Positions 42,397 through 50,191 of a stretch of 64,000 bases of DNA are shown piece by piece. The notes under the pieces were generated by a model, which saw only the letters and a list, made by a program, of their open reading frames with translations, did no database searches and had not been told where the DNA came from. The DNA is taken from contig NZ_SWJE01000010.1 of NCBI RefSeq assembly GCF_005144415.1, positions 1 to 64,000 on the forward strand, read 5' to 3'. Made by a program: the position numbers and the translations under genes. The stretch comes from Trinickia terrae. Lineage in GTDB: Bacteria > Pseudomonadota > Gammaproteobacteria > Burkholderiales > Burkholderiaceae. Within the stretch, counting starts at the first letter, position 1. Every line of letters starts with the position of its first letter.

Positions 42397-42600
42397 TCAA
42401 TGCACCGCGGCGTGCGCGCCGTGTTGATACGCGCAAATGAATTCGCGCGAACGATTCAGCGCAGCCTGAGCGCCTCTCGTCGCGACAACGAGGCCCGCTC
42501 TGCCGAGGCTGAAATCCGTCGAGACCAGCACTTCCATCAACGCCACCATCGGCAACACCACCGATGGGTTGTACAGCTGTCTTTCGATCAATTCCCTCAT
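42397..42600 (-). CDS. Small hypothetical protein
   Basis: A 67-aa open frame, MRELIERQLYNPSVVLPMVA and onward, preceded by a good ribosome site (GGAAGGG, 6 bases before ATG). The middle (VVLPMVALMEVLVSTDF) is hydrophobic and could be one membrane helix or a buried helix. I do not recognise the family. The flanking 42254-42396 and 42601-42804 show no other gene. Confidence 0.4.
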   Translation of the reverse strand: MRELIERQLYNPSVVLPMVALMEVLVSTDFSLGRAGLVVATRGAQAALNRSREFICAYQHGAHAAVH

Positions 42601-42804
42601 TTTTGCCCTTCCCGCCGGGCGCTCATCGCGCCGCCGCTTGCCATGTATCGATGGGTTCCATTCTAGGGACGGGGCTCGCGCGGATAAATGCGCGAAAGTG
42701 AAAGTCACTTGTCGGCGCCGGCGAACAATCGCGGCGGGAGGATGGGGGCGCACCGGCCCCGTGCGAGCCGGTGCGCTTTACAGCAGAGCGGACAAGGCGC
42801 CCGC

Positions 42805-43419
42805 TTATTCGAGCGGCGCGCCGATGAACTCGGGCAGCGCCTCGGCCCGCGCCGAAAACGCGGCGAGCGCCGGATGGCGAGCGGGATCGATCATCCCGGG
42901 CACGATGTATTGCGTGAAGCGCCACGCGACCGCCACGGTGATGTCGGGCTGCATGATCCGGCTGCCGACGAGCCAGCCATCGGCTCGATCAAGCTGCTTC
43001 TCGAGCAGGTCGTAGGCCGCGCTCAATTGCGATTGCACCCGCTCGAGCCACGGTGCGTGCTGCTTCTCCTGCGGCCGCAGCTCACGCTCGTAGACAATCT
43101 GCACCGTCTTCTCCGCAGCCGCGAGCGCGTAGCCGATCAACTGCAGCGCCCGCGTGCGGTCGGCACCGCGTTGGGGCATGAGCCGCGAATCGGGCGGCGC
43201 CTTGTGGTCGAGATGGTCGAGGATCAGCGTCGAGTCGATCAGCATGGTGCCGTCGTCTTCGATGAGCGTCGGCGCTTTCACGATCGGATTCAGCTTCGCG
43301 AACTCGTCGAACGTGCGAAACACCGACAGACTTCGATGTTCGAACGGAATTCCCAGCACCGCCATCGAAATGGCGACGCGACGCACAAACGGTGAATCCA
43401 GCATGCCAACCAGTTTCAT
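42805..43419 (-). CDS. Glutathione S-transferase family protein
   Basis: A 204-aa cytosolic protein. The thioredoxin-like N-terminal domain is recognisable in MKLVGMLDSPFVRRVAISMA, the cis-Pro region VKAPTLIEDDGTMLIDSTLI (Asp-Ser-Thr glutathione contact) and the all-helical C-terminal domain. The Ser in DSPFVRR is a possible activating residue. Substrate unknown. It is a single gene downstream of a secreted hydrolase on the same strand, with 87 bp between. Confidence 0.88.
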   Translation of the reverse strand: MKLVGMLDSPFVRRVAISMAVLGIPFEHRSLSVFRTFDEFAKLNPIVKAPTLIEDDGTMLIDSTLILDHLDHKAPPDSRLMPQRGADRTRALQLIGYALAAAEKTVQIVYERELRPQEKQHAPWLERVQSQLSAAYDLLEKQLDRADGWLVGSRIMQPDITVAVAWRFTQYIVPGMIDPARHPALAAFSARAEALPEFIGAPLE

Positions 43420-43506
43420 TCCGAGCCTCGTTGCTTGAAGTGAAGGGAGGTTGACTGTAGCAGCCGCGGCGGCTTCGTGGAAAGGGGCAGCGACGCCATT
43501 CGCGCG

Positions 43507-44526
43507 TTACCGGAGATTCGCTTCGAAGAATTCGACGATCGCAGCGTTGAATTGCCGGTGAAACGCAGTGCGATCGAAGCCGGGCTCGGACGCGCAGATC
43601 TCCGGCACGCGGCGCGCCAGCTCGGCGGAACACGGCGCGAGAAAGTCGTCATGGCCCGCGTGAGGCACCACGATGTACTGCGGCGCGCTCGGCAGCGCGT
43701 CGTAGACCGCCTGCGCGTAGAACGGCTGCGGCAGGATGCGATCATCGGCGGCGCGCCAGAGCTGGATCGGCTCGTGCACGCCGGCGAGACCCGCCTTGCC
43801 GAACGCATAACCGAGCGCAGGCGCGGCGATGACCGCGGCCTTGATACGCGCGTCGGCATCGTCCCCGTTGAGCGGCGGCACGGTCATGCCCGCCGGCACC
43901 GGGCGATTGGCGATGTGCTGGCAAGGCCACTCGCCGGGGTATGCCTTGCAGTGCGCCGGGCTCATCGCAAGGTCATAGCGCCCGCCGACGAGCGCGAGCA
44001 CGGTGAAACCACCGGAAGAGAAGCCGAACGCACCGATGCGCTCTTTCGACAAGCTCGCCCGCCCGGTCCAGCGCTCGAGCACGAAGTCGAGCAGCTGGCT
44101 CACCTGCCGCGGCCGCTCGTAGATGAATAGCGCGCGGCTGTCGTCGCGGAAATTGTCGCCCGGATGCGTCAGCGCGGCGGCGACGAAGCCCGCCTTGGCC
44201 AGCGCGATTGCGGTGTCGTAGTGCCCCGCGTACGATCCGCCGGTTCCGTGCGAGATGACGATAAGCGGCAATCCGCTCCCCTCGATCGCGCCGTCAGGCA
44301 CGACATCCTGCACGTTCAGGCTGATCGGCTCCGGCTTCTCGACGCCTTCGCTCGGGTACCAGATGCCGGCCTCGACTTGCCCGCCGCCGGGAACGTCGTA
44401 AGTCAACCGCTGAAAGCCGACCGTCGCTTCTGCCTGCGCACGAGCGCTCATGAACATGCCGAATGCAAGTACCAGAATGGCCGCGCAGACGCGAGCCGGC
44501 CGATGAACGCGTTGGATGGTTTTCAT
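43507..44526 (-). CDS. Secreted alpha/beta hydrolase (dienelactone hydrolase / PAF-acetylhydrolase-like)
   Basis: A 339-aa protein with a signal peptide (VCAAILVLAFGMFMSARAQA, cleaved near residue 32). The nucleophile elbow is GFSSGGF; the oxyanion-side VISHGTGGSYAGHYD and the late His in VVPHAGHDDFLAP complete the hydrolase pattern. It should act in the periplasm or outside on an ester or similar bond; the substrate is not deducible. It is one of the few exported enzymes here. Confidence 0.8.
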   Translation of the reverse strand: MKTIQRVHRPARVCAAILVLAFGMFMSARAQAEATVGFQRLTYDVPGGGQVEAGIWYPSEGVEKPEPISLNVQDVVPDGAIEGSGLPLIVISHGTGGSYAGHYDTAIALAKAGFVAAALTHPGDNFRDDSRALFIYERPRQVSQLLDFVLERWTGRASLSKERIGAFGFSSGGFTVLALVGGRYDLAMSPAHCKAYPGEWPCQHIANRPVPAGMTVPPLNGDDADARIKAAVIAAPALGYAFGKAGLAGVHEPIQLWRAADDRILPQPFYAQAVYDALPSAPQYIVVPHAGHDDFLAPCSAELARRVPEICASEPGFDRTAFHRQFNAAIVEFFEANLR

Positions 44527-44701
44527 AAGGTCTCCGTCATGGGTCGCACCGATGCTAGAAGACCCGCTGCCGGTTCATTTGATCGAACGTGCTGTTCACG
44601 GCGTCCCGATACCAATCGACAACGGCACACCAATGCCGGAGCCAATTTCTTCGGCAGCCAATAACTAAAGCGATGACGGGGAGTTGAAAAGCTGGAACGG
44701 G
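44527..44701. other. Intergenic stretch between the hydrolase and the DUF4148 unit
   Basis: No gene or RNA structure stands out. It should hold the hydrolase promoter. Confidence 0.4.
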
Positions 44702-44730
44702 AAAAAGCGCCCGGTCGGAATGGCCGGGCG
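44702..44730 (-). terminator. Terminator of the first DUF4148 unit
   Basis: CGCCCGG (44708-44714) pairs with CCGGGCG (44724-44730), followed on the minus strand by TTTTT. Confidence 0.8.
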
Positions 44731-44918
44731 AAGCCGCCGGATCGCCGGCGACGGAGGTAACGCTCCAATCTTGTCGGGCCCGCCCCGCCCGGGACGATCG
44801 ATACGTCTGTGGGCGAGCCTCTTGTTCAGTCGCGACTGGACGCTGTCGTGCATGGCTCGCCCAGACCGCTTTCAGCGCGGCCGGGAATGAGTCCCGGCCG
44901 ACGCGGAATACTGCCGAA
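44702..44918 (-). ncRNA. Candidate 3'-UTR small RNA behind the first DUF4148 gene
   Basis: Before its terminator the minus strand reads CCTCCGTCGCCGG...GGCTTCGCCC (44757-44727). The same arrangement stands before the terminator of the paralogous gene (CTCCGTCGC...GACTTCGCCC, about 45568-45541). Conservation in a non-coding tail, a C-rich segment able to pair with Shine-Dalgarno sequences and a strong terminator suggest a functional small RNA; this is inference. Confidence 0.35.
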
Positions 44919-45248
44919 TTACTGGCCGTTGCCGAAGTAGATCGGCTGCGTGCCGGGAGCCGCGACCGGGCTTCCCGATTTCGACGAAGCGCCGACAGCC
45001 GGGCCGTAGCCGGTGGCGGCCGCTTGAGCCGTGCCGTCCTTCTGCGCGGTCACGCGCGCCTCGGCGGCCTGGATGTTCGCCGGATAGTCATAGTCGTTCG
45101 CCGTGGCCGGGTTGTAGCCGGCCTGTTCGAGCTGAATCAGTTCCTGGCGCACTTGTGCACGCGTCACGGGTTGATTCGACTGGGCAAACGCAGCAAGCGG
45201 GGTAGCGAGAACGGCGGCGATGGCAACGGCTTTAACGAGCGATTTCAT
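44919..45248 (-). CDS. DUF4148 domain protein, secreted (paralogue 1)
   Basis: A 109-aa protein with a clear signal peptide (MKSLVKAVAIAAVLATPLAA, cleaved AFA-QS near residue 22). The mature part begins SNQPVTRAQVRQELIQLEQA and has PANIQAAEARVTAQ, the DUF4148 signature. Function is unknown; such small exported proteins are numerous in Burkholderiales. It is about 55% identical by eye to the next gene. Ribosome site GGAGGTAG. Confidence 0.85.
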   Translation of the reverse strand: MKSLVKAVAIAAVLATPLAAFAQSNQPVTRAQVRQELIQLEQAGYNPATANDYDYPANIQAAEARVTAQKDGTAQAAATGYGPAVGASSKSGSPVAAPGTQPIYFGNGQ

Positions 45249-45325
45249 GATGAACTACCTCCAAAAGTTGTCTTTTAAGGACTCTCGAACGGGTTGATTT
45301 GCGTGTGTCCGGAGCCGATGAGAAC

Positions 45326-45354
45326 AGTCTAGTCGCCGAACTCTTAAGGGTTAA
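45326..45354 (-). promoter_or_regulatory. Promoter of DUF4148 paralogue 1
   Basis: On the minus strand TTAACC, a 17-bp spacer, then TAGACT. The -35 overlaps TTAGG-N7-CCTTA, an imperfect dyad. The same layout occurs at 46074-46102. Predicted leader about 70 nt. The rest of 45249-45674 shows only the 3' region of paralogue 2. Confidence 0.6.
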
Positions 45355-45515
45355 TACCTAATTCAGGAAAACATTGTTGTCGGCTGCGTCACAATGACAA
45401 ATCACCTTCATAACGCGCGACGCTCAGTCAAAAGATCTGCGTGCAGCAGCGCAGACGCTTCGTCCTGCATACGATATCCAGACGCGTTTTCAGGCTATCT
45501 TCAGGCCCTGAAAAC

Positions 45516-45543
45516 AAAAAAGCCCAGTCCACGAAGACTGGGC
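45516..45543 (-). terminator. Terminator of the second DUF4148 unit
   Basis: GCCCAGTC (45522-45529) pairs with GACTGGGC (45536-45543), followed on the minus strand by six T. Confidence 0.85.
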
Positions 45544-45674
45544 GAAGTCGCCAGGGCAAGCGACGGAGATTCAGCGCGAAACTCGATGCAGGCTGCCCGT
45601 CGTTGGCGGGCCCGGCCTGTTTCGCATTCGATTTCGAATGCGCGTGTGAGCGCTCGTGCCGGCGCGCACGCCGA
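45516..45674 (-). ncRNA. Candidate 3'-UTR small RNA behind the second DUF4148 gene
   Basis: The counterpart of 44702-44918: CTCCGTCGC...GGCGACTTCGCCC precedes the terminator stem. Shared only in blocks, while the intervening bases differ. Function is inference. Confidence 0.35.
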
Positions 45675-46001
45675 TTACGGATGTTGATAGATCGGAGCCG
45701 AGTAGCTGCTCACGACCTTGTCGGTCCGCTGTCCCGACTGCGACACGCCGCCGGCTTCCGGACCGAAGCCGGTCGCATCCGCTTGCGCAACGCCGCTTTG
45801 CGCGGCGACGCGCGCTTCGGCGGCCTGGATCTGATTCGGATAGGTGGCGTAGTCGCCGCTTACGGCATAACCGGCCTTCTCGAGCTGAACGAGTTCGGCG
45901 CGGACTTGCGCGCGCGTCACCGGCTGGTTCGATTGAGCGAACGAAGCAACGGGAGCGGCAAGAACGAGAGCAACTGCGACAGCCTTGACGAGCGATTTCA
46001 T
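45675..46001 (-). CDS. DUF4148 domain protein, secreted (paralogue 2)
   Basis: A 108-aa protein; signal peptide MKSLVKAVAVALVLAAPVAS then AQ-SNQPVTRAQVRAELVQLEKA. Ends APIYQHP, whereas paralogue 1 ends QPIYFGNGQ. The frame opens 5 codons earlier, but ATG 46001 has GGAGGTAGT 8 bases before it. A tandem duplicate of the upstream-lying unit, with its own promoter and terminator. Function unknown. Confidence 0.85.
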   Translation of the reverse strand: MKSLVKAVAVALVLAAPVASFAQSNQPVTRAQVRAELVQLEKAGYAVSGDYATYPNQIQAAEARVAAQSGVAQADATGFGPEAGGVSQSGQRTDKVVSSYSAPIYQHP

Positions 46002-46073
46002 GACGACTACCTCCAATGATTGTGCTTTACGGGGCGCCGCAAACGCGTTCGGTTGTCTGCAGCGGTTGAAGGC

Positions 46074-46102
46074 AGTCTAGGGCCGAGCAAAGCTAGGGTG
46101 AA
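46074..46102 (-). promoter_or_regulatory. Promoter of DUF4148 paralogue 2
   Basis: On the minus strand TTCACC, a 17-bp spacer, then TAGACT. The -35 lies in the perfect dyad CTAGG-N7-CCTAG (46093-46109). Such TAGG-N7-CCTA sites resemble those of LuxR/NarL-type regulators. Confidence 0.6.
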
Positions 46103-46109
46103 TACCTAG

Positions 46110-46315
46110 ATTTCGAATTCACTGTTCCTTGTTTCCGGACAATGATTGGAGAGCACCGGTCGCATGCGATGCAAGCGATGCGTCATGCGCACTCAAGAAA
46201 CGCTTGCCACACACCGTTAACGAGACCAAAAATCGCGTCAACTCGCATCGACATTTCGCAACGAAACATTACGCCTCTGGTAATATCCCCTGAATTTTTG
46301 AGATATTTCGTAATA
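46110..46315. other. AT-rich upstream region of the glycosyltransferase gene
   Basis: No gene. The last 60 bases before the start are unusually AT-rich for this genome (AATTTTTGAGATATTTCG and similar) and should hold the promoter. Confidence 0.4.
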
Positions 46316-47332
46316 ATGAAGCACGCACAGACGGAAGCGCTCGAGCTCTCCATCGCTGCGGGAGAGTCCGTATCGGTGCTCGACGGGTCCGCGAAGGACC
46401 TGATTTCGCTCGTCGTGCCCTTCTACAACGAGTCGGCCGTGGTCGAGGCGTTCTTCCGCGAGGTGCCCGCCGTGCTGCGCGGCATCGCCGATGCTGATTA
46501 CGAAATCGTCTGTGTCAACGACGGCAGCACCGATTCGACCCTCGAGCTGCTGCTCGCAGCTCGCGCCGTCGATCCGCGCGTCAAGATCGTCGACCTGTCC
46601 CGCAATTTCGGGAAGGAAGCCGCAATGACCGCGGGGCTCGACGAGGCGGCGGGCCACGCCGTCATCCCTTTCGACGCCGACCTCCAGGATCCCCCCGAAG
46701 CGATTCCGCTCCTGATCGCCAAATGGCGCGAAGGATTCGACGTGGTCCTCGCGAAACGGGCCGAACGCAACACGGACTCGTTCATGAAACGCATGACGGC
46801 TCGCCTCTTCTACCGTGTGCACAACGTCATCAGCGAAGTCCGGATTCCCGAGAACGCGGGCGATTTCCGCCTGATGTCGCGGCAAGCCGTCGACGCCCTG
46901 AAGCAATTGCCCGAGAACCGGCGCTTCATGAAGGGGCTCTTCGCATGGGTCGGCTTCAGGACCGCGCAGATCGAGTACGTGCGCCGTCCGCGCGCCGGCG
47001 GCAAGACCAAGTTCTCCGCCTGGAAGCTCTGGAACTTCGCGCTGGAAGGGCTTACGAGCTTCGGCACGCTGCCCCTGCGCGTCTGGACCTACATCGGCGG
47101 CGCAACCGCGGCCTTCGCCATCTGCTATGCCGCCTACCTGTTCCTGCGGACCATCGTGCGCGGCGTCGACGTCCCCGGTTACGCGTCGATCATCACCGCC
47201 GTGCTCTTCCTCGGCGGCATCCAGCTCATCGGCATCGGCGTGATCGGGGAGTACCTGGGCCGCATCTATATCGAGAGCAAGCGCCGGCCGATCTATATCG
47301 TGCGCAAGATCTACGCGCAAAGCGCTACGTGA
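46316..47332 (+). CDS. GtrB-like membrane glycosyltransferase, family 2
   Basis: A 338-aa polyprenyl-phosphate glycosyltransferase of the DPM1/GtrB type. Nucleotide-sugar site: VPFYNESAVVEAFF, CVNDGSTDSTLELL and the metal motif DADLQDPPEAI; then RRPRAGGKTKFSAWKLWNFA and two C-terminal membrane helices (AAFAICYAAYLFLRTIV, ITAVLFLGGIQLIGIGVI). It should move a sugar to undecaprenyl phosphate on the cytosolic side. ATG 46316 (MKHAQTEALEL) was chosen; the frame opens at 46142. It is followed by a lipid-sugar-using transferase. Confidence 0.87.
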   Translation: MKHAQTEALELSIAAGESVSVLDGSAKDLISLVVPFYNESAVVEAFFREVPAVLRGIADADYEIVCVNDGSTDSTLELLLAARAVDPRVKIVDLSRNFGKEAAMTAGLDEAAGHAVIPFDADLQDPPEAIPLLIAKWREGFDVVLAKRAERNTDSFMKRMTARLFYRVHNVISEVRIPENAGDFRLMSRQAVDALKQLPENRRFMKGLFAWVGFRTAQIEYVRRPRAGGKTKFSAWKLWNFALEGLTSFGTLPLRVWTYIGGATAAFAICYAAYLFLRTIVRGVDVPGYASIITAVLFLGGIQLIGIGVIGEYLGRIYIESKRRPIYIVRKIYAQSAT

Positions 47333-47449
47333 CGGGCGGCCCGGTCACGCGCTCTCGCACCTGCGCGGGCGCGGCGTCTCGCGCTCCGAATGTCGTTCCC
47401 TGAATCCGGAGCCGCACGCGGCCCTCTTCTTAGCCCTTTCGTCGTCCTC

Positions 47450-48979
47450 ATGTCAGATCCCGTCTCGTCGTACTACCCCGGCTCCGAACCGTCCACGGCC
47501 CGAGCCGATGAGCCCTCGCTTGCCGCGCCGCTCGCCTTGCTCCTGCCGATCCACGCGCTCGTCTGGACGTTTGCCGCGTGGCTCTCGCGCGGCAATCTGG
47601 ACGTGCAGGGCGACATGATTGAAAACTACGTGTGGGGCGCCGAGTGGCAGGCGGGCTATGCGAAGCATCCGCCGCTCTTCGCGTGGATCACGGCGGCGTG
47701 GTTCGAAGTCTTCCCGCACACCGATTTCGCCTACTTTGGACTATCAGCGGTCAATGCGCTGGCGGGGCTGCTTGGCATCGTAGCGCTCGCCGGTCGGTTC
47801 CTGCCGCGTCGGCTGGCAATCGCGGCAGGGCTCGCGATGGCCGTTTCGCCGCTCTACTCGAACCTCGCAATCAAGTTCAACGCCAACTCCGTCCTGCTCT
47901 CCGTCTGGCCCTGGACCGCATACTTTTTCGTGCGCTACATGCAGACCGGCAAGCGCTCGGCCGCCCTGGCCCTGGGCGCGCTCGCCGCGCTTGCAATTCT
48001 CGGCAAGTATTTTTCGATCGTGCTGCTCGTGGCGCTCCTGGGCGCCGCGCTCGCGCGGCCGCAGTGGCGCGCGCGGCTTCTCAGCGTCGACTCGCTGCTG
48101 GTCGCGGCCGCGGGCGCCGTGGTGCTGTTTCCGCACCTGCGCTGGCTCGTACTGCATCACTTTCCGACCTTCGGCTACGCCGAGCGGCGCACGGGCGGGA
48201 CGCTCCCCGCGGCGGCGCTGCGCTTCGGCGTCTATACGCTCGCGCAAGCGGGCTACATGCTGCTCAGCTTCGGGTTCGTCGTCGGACTGGTCGCGCGTGA
48301 CAGGCTGCACGCCGCCAAGCTGATACTGCTGAGCCACGTCCGGCCCTCGCTGCATCGGGACCTGTGGTGCCTCGCGATCGGGCCGCTCATGGTCGTCGGC
48401 GTCATCGCCGTGGGCAGCAAGACGCAGATGGCTTCCGTGTGGGGCATGGCTCAGTGGTTCGCGCTCGTGCCGCTGTGGGTGGCCGTGCTGGATCGTGCGG
48501 CGGTCCGGCTCGAACCGGGACGCGCGGCGCGCATGCTCTGCATCTATTGGGCGCTGGCGCTGGCTGCGTCGGCGGCCGTCGGCTATGCCGGGGCAACGCG
48601 CAATACCGACGATGCGGCCGAGCCGCGCGCCGAACTGGCCGCGGCCGTGCATGCGCTGTGGCGCGAGCGCACGGGGCAAGCGCTGCCGATCGCTGCGGGC
48701 TCGGTTCACGAGGCGCAGTCGGTCGGCTTTTACAGCGACGGCCAGACCCGCTTCTGGGATATAGCGGAGCCGGAAACGACGCCGTGGCTGAAGGCAGAAG
48801 ACCTCGCCCGGCAGGGAGCGGTGCTCGTCTGCCCAAATAGCGATGCGGCATGTGTGAGGAAGGCGGCATCGTTCAGCCATGTGCAGCCGATCTCCATCGA
48901 TGTCGCCAAGAAGGCGTGGGGCATGGTGTTGCCGGCGCGTGGCTATCAGCTGTTCTTGATGATGCCGCAGCAGGGTTGA
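47450..48979 (+). CDS. ArnT/PMT-like membrane glycosyltransferase, family 39 type
   Basis: A 509-aa integral membrane protein with about ten helices. The first periplasmic loop has DVQGDMIENYVWGAEWQAGYAKHPPLFAWITAAWF: an Asp near the start of the loop and KHPPL as in the ArnT/PMT superfamily. It would transfer a sugar from undecaprenyl phosphate to lipid A, a polysaccharide or a protein. Pairing with the GtrB-like gene 117 bp upstream supports a two-step donor/transfer system. ATG 47450 (MSDPVSSYY) was chosen over 47390. A terminator follows. Confidence 0.83.
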   Translation: MSDPVSSYYPGSEPSTARADEPSLAAPLALLLPIHALVWTFAAWLSRGNLDVQGDMIENYVWGAEWQAGYAKHPPLFAWITAAWFEVFPHTDFAYFGLSAVNALAGLLGIVALAGRFLPRRLAIAAGLAMAVSPLYSNLAIKFNANSVLLSVWPWTAYFFVRYMQTGKRSAALALGALAALAILGKYFSIVLLVALLGAALARPQWRARLLSVDSLLVAAAGAVVLFPHLRWLVLHHFPTFGYAERRTGGTLPAAALRFGVYTLAQAGYMLLSFGFVVGLVARDRLHAAKLILLSHVRPSLHRDLWCLAIGPLMVVGVIAVGSKTQMASVWGMAQWFALVPLWVAVLDRAAVRLEPGRAARMLCIYWALALAASAAVGYAGATRNTDDAAEPRAELAAAVHALWRERTGQALPIAAGSVHEAQSVGFYSDGQTRFWDIAEPETTPWLKAEDLARQGAVLVCPNSDAACVRKAASFSHVQPISIDVAKKAWGMVLPARGYQLFLMMPQQG

Positions 48980-48985
48980 AAGAAA

Positions 48986-49019
48986 AAACCCGCACGGGGC
49001 GATGCCGTTGCGGGTTTTC
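48986..49019 (+). terminator. Terminator of the glycosyltransferase pair
   Basis: AAACCCGCA and TGCGGGTTT form the stem around CGGGGCGATGCCGT, with a T-rich tail. Confidence 0.8.
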
Positions 49020-49090
49020 TGACGTGCTTGCCGAGCTGGACAAGAACGATCGGCAATAACCGTCAAGGTCGAAACGAAAGTGAGGCTGGA

Positions 49091-49463
49091 TGGTGCCCGG
49101 GACCGGACTCGAACCGGCAAGCCGTTAAGCGGCGGATTTTCGTCACACTGAATCTTTCGAAGCCGGCGCTGCATGATGCATCGCCGTTCGTGCGCTGGAC
49201 TATGCCTTCGCCATGGCGTCCCGCATCGATCGATGCGGCGAGCGGTAGGCGCCCCCCGTCTAGTCTCTACACCTTCCAGAAGCGGTCGCGGCGACCGGTA
49301 TCGGGCTTGGCTCGGCGTTGCCTCGGCGGCCGGCGCTCGGCGTTTTTCGCGAGCGCGTCGGGCCAGGGGTTTCGCCGAATTTGAAGGGTTCTGCACCGGC
49401 CGTTTCCGGCGCGGGCACTCAATGCTTTAAGTCCGCTATGTTTACCAATTTCATCACCCGGGC
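49091..49463 (-). tRNA. tRNA-Leu(UAA), interrupted in the anticodon by a group I intron
   Basis: The 5' half (49463-49429) begins GCCCGGGTGATGAAATTGGT and ends GCGGACTT. The 3' half (49140-49091) begins AAAATCCGC and ends CCCGGGCACCA. Joined they give an 85-nt tRNA: 7-bp acceptor stem GCCCGGG/CCCGGGC, anticodon arm GCGGA-CUUAAAA-UCCGC (anticodon UAA), a variable arm and encoded CCA. The 288 bases between interrupt it after U34. Standard tRNA searches may miss it because the arm is split. Confidence 0.93.
49141..49428 (-). mobile_element. Group I intron, subgroup IC3-like, in tRNA-Leu(UAA)
   Basis: 288 nt, no open reading frame. Core elements in order on the minus strand: CAAATTCGGCGAAACC (49383-49368), GGCAACGCCGAGCCAAGC (49322-49305), GAAGGTGTAGAGACTAGACGG (49276-49256; 21 bases of the P7 region, key AGAGACUA) and GGCGAAGGCATAGTCCAG (49212-49195). 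These match, from memory almost exactly, the Azoarcus tRNA-Ile ribozyme. The 5' exon ends ACUU, which pairs with GAGU in the intron (49420-49417) and gives the required U-G wobble. The last intron base is G (49141), the omega-G. Confidence 0.93.
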
Positions 49464-49620
49464 AGGGCGGACCGGATTCTACCATCGCGCCGCCAGCCCA
49501 CCAACTGGCGCGCACCCGCGCATCGAGGCCGGCAGCCATTGATGCTTCGATCCGCGTCGAAACATCCGGCCAGCGCCGCTGCTACGCTGGTTTTCCGACT
49601 CCATCCGGCGGAAAACTCCC

Positions 49621-50052
49621 ATGAAAACCAGCACCGATTCCGAAATCCTCCACGTCTACGAGCAATGGCATCGAACGGTCGTCGATCGCGACCTCGAGGG
49701 GCTGATGGCGCTCTATGCGGAAGACGCCGTGCTCGAAACGCCGCTGATCGTCGTGACCCTGCCCGAGCGCGGCAACGGCACGCTCAGCGGCAAGCCGGCA
49801 ATCCGCGAATTCTTCGCCGCCGGGCTGCGCAAGCTGCCGAACAGCCTGGGGCGCTGGTATCGAACCGGCGTCTTTTTCTCCAACGGCAGGCAATTGACCT
49901 GGGAGTACCCGCGGCAGACGCCCGAGGGCGACCAGGTCGATCTCGTCGAAGTGATGGAGCTTGCCGGCGGGCTGATCGTCCATCACCGCGTGTATTGGGG
50001 ATGGGTCGGCTTCAAGTCGCTCGTCGCCTCGCTCGGTCAGGCCGCCCGCTGA
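49621..50052 (+). CDS. NTF2-like (SnoaL-type) protein
   Basis: A 143-aa protein with the cone-shaped NTF2 fold: start MKTSTDSEILHVYEQWHRTV, then LMALYAEDAVLETPLI and a C-terminal sheet (LIVHHRVYWGWVGFKSL). Such proteins are isomerases, cyclases or binding proteins; without neighbours in a pathway the role is unknown. A plausible acid/base set (Asp, His) is visible but not diagnostic. It is a single gene between the tRNA and the LacI-type regulator. Confidence 0.75.
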   Translation: MKTSTDSEILHVYEQWHRTVVDRDLEGLMALYAEDAVLETPLIVVTLPERGNGTLSGKPAIREFFAAGLRKLPNSLGRWYRTGVFFSNGRQLTWEYPRQTPEGDQVDLVEVMELAGGLIVHHRVYWGWVGFKSLVASLGQAAR

Positions 50053-50133
50053 GCCCCGCCGCATCGGCGCCAAGGCCGGCTCGCCAGGCCTTGGCGCCGA
50101 TGCGCCACCCATGCGCAAAACCGTCATGTGAGA

Positions 50134-50173
50134 GACATATTATGTCCGGATAATCCCCTACGAAAACGTTTAC
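50134..50173 (+). promoter_or_regulatory. Operator-like palindromes upstream of the LacI-type gene
   Basis: GACATA-T-TATGTC (50134-50146) is a perfect inverted repeat. GAAAACGTTTAC (50162-50173) has the AAACGTTT centre typical of LacI/GalR operators and lies 19 bp before the start codon. The second site is likely bound by the encoded regulator itself. Confidence 0.6.
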
Positions 50174-50191
50174 ACAAGCACTCTCTCCAGG

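Noticed and set aside
49081-49140. tRNA-Leu 3' half considered as a stand-alone tRNA fragment left by an island
   Set aside because: The matching 5' half lies 288 nt away on the same strand, and the joined exons form a complete tRNA.
49141-49428. The tRNA-Leu insert considered as an integrated island or att site
   Set aside because: It is only 288 nt, has group I core motifs and precise splice sites, and encodes no integrase.
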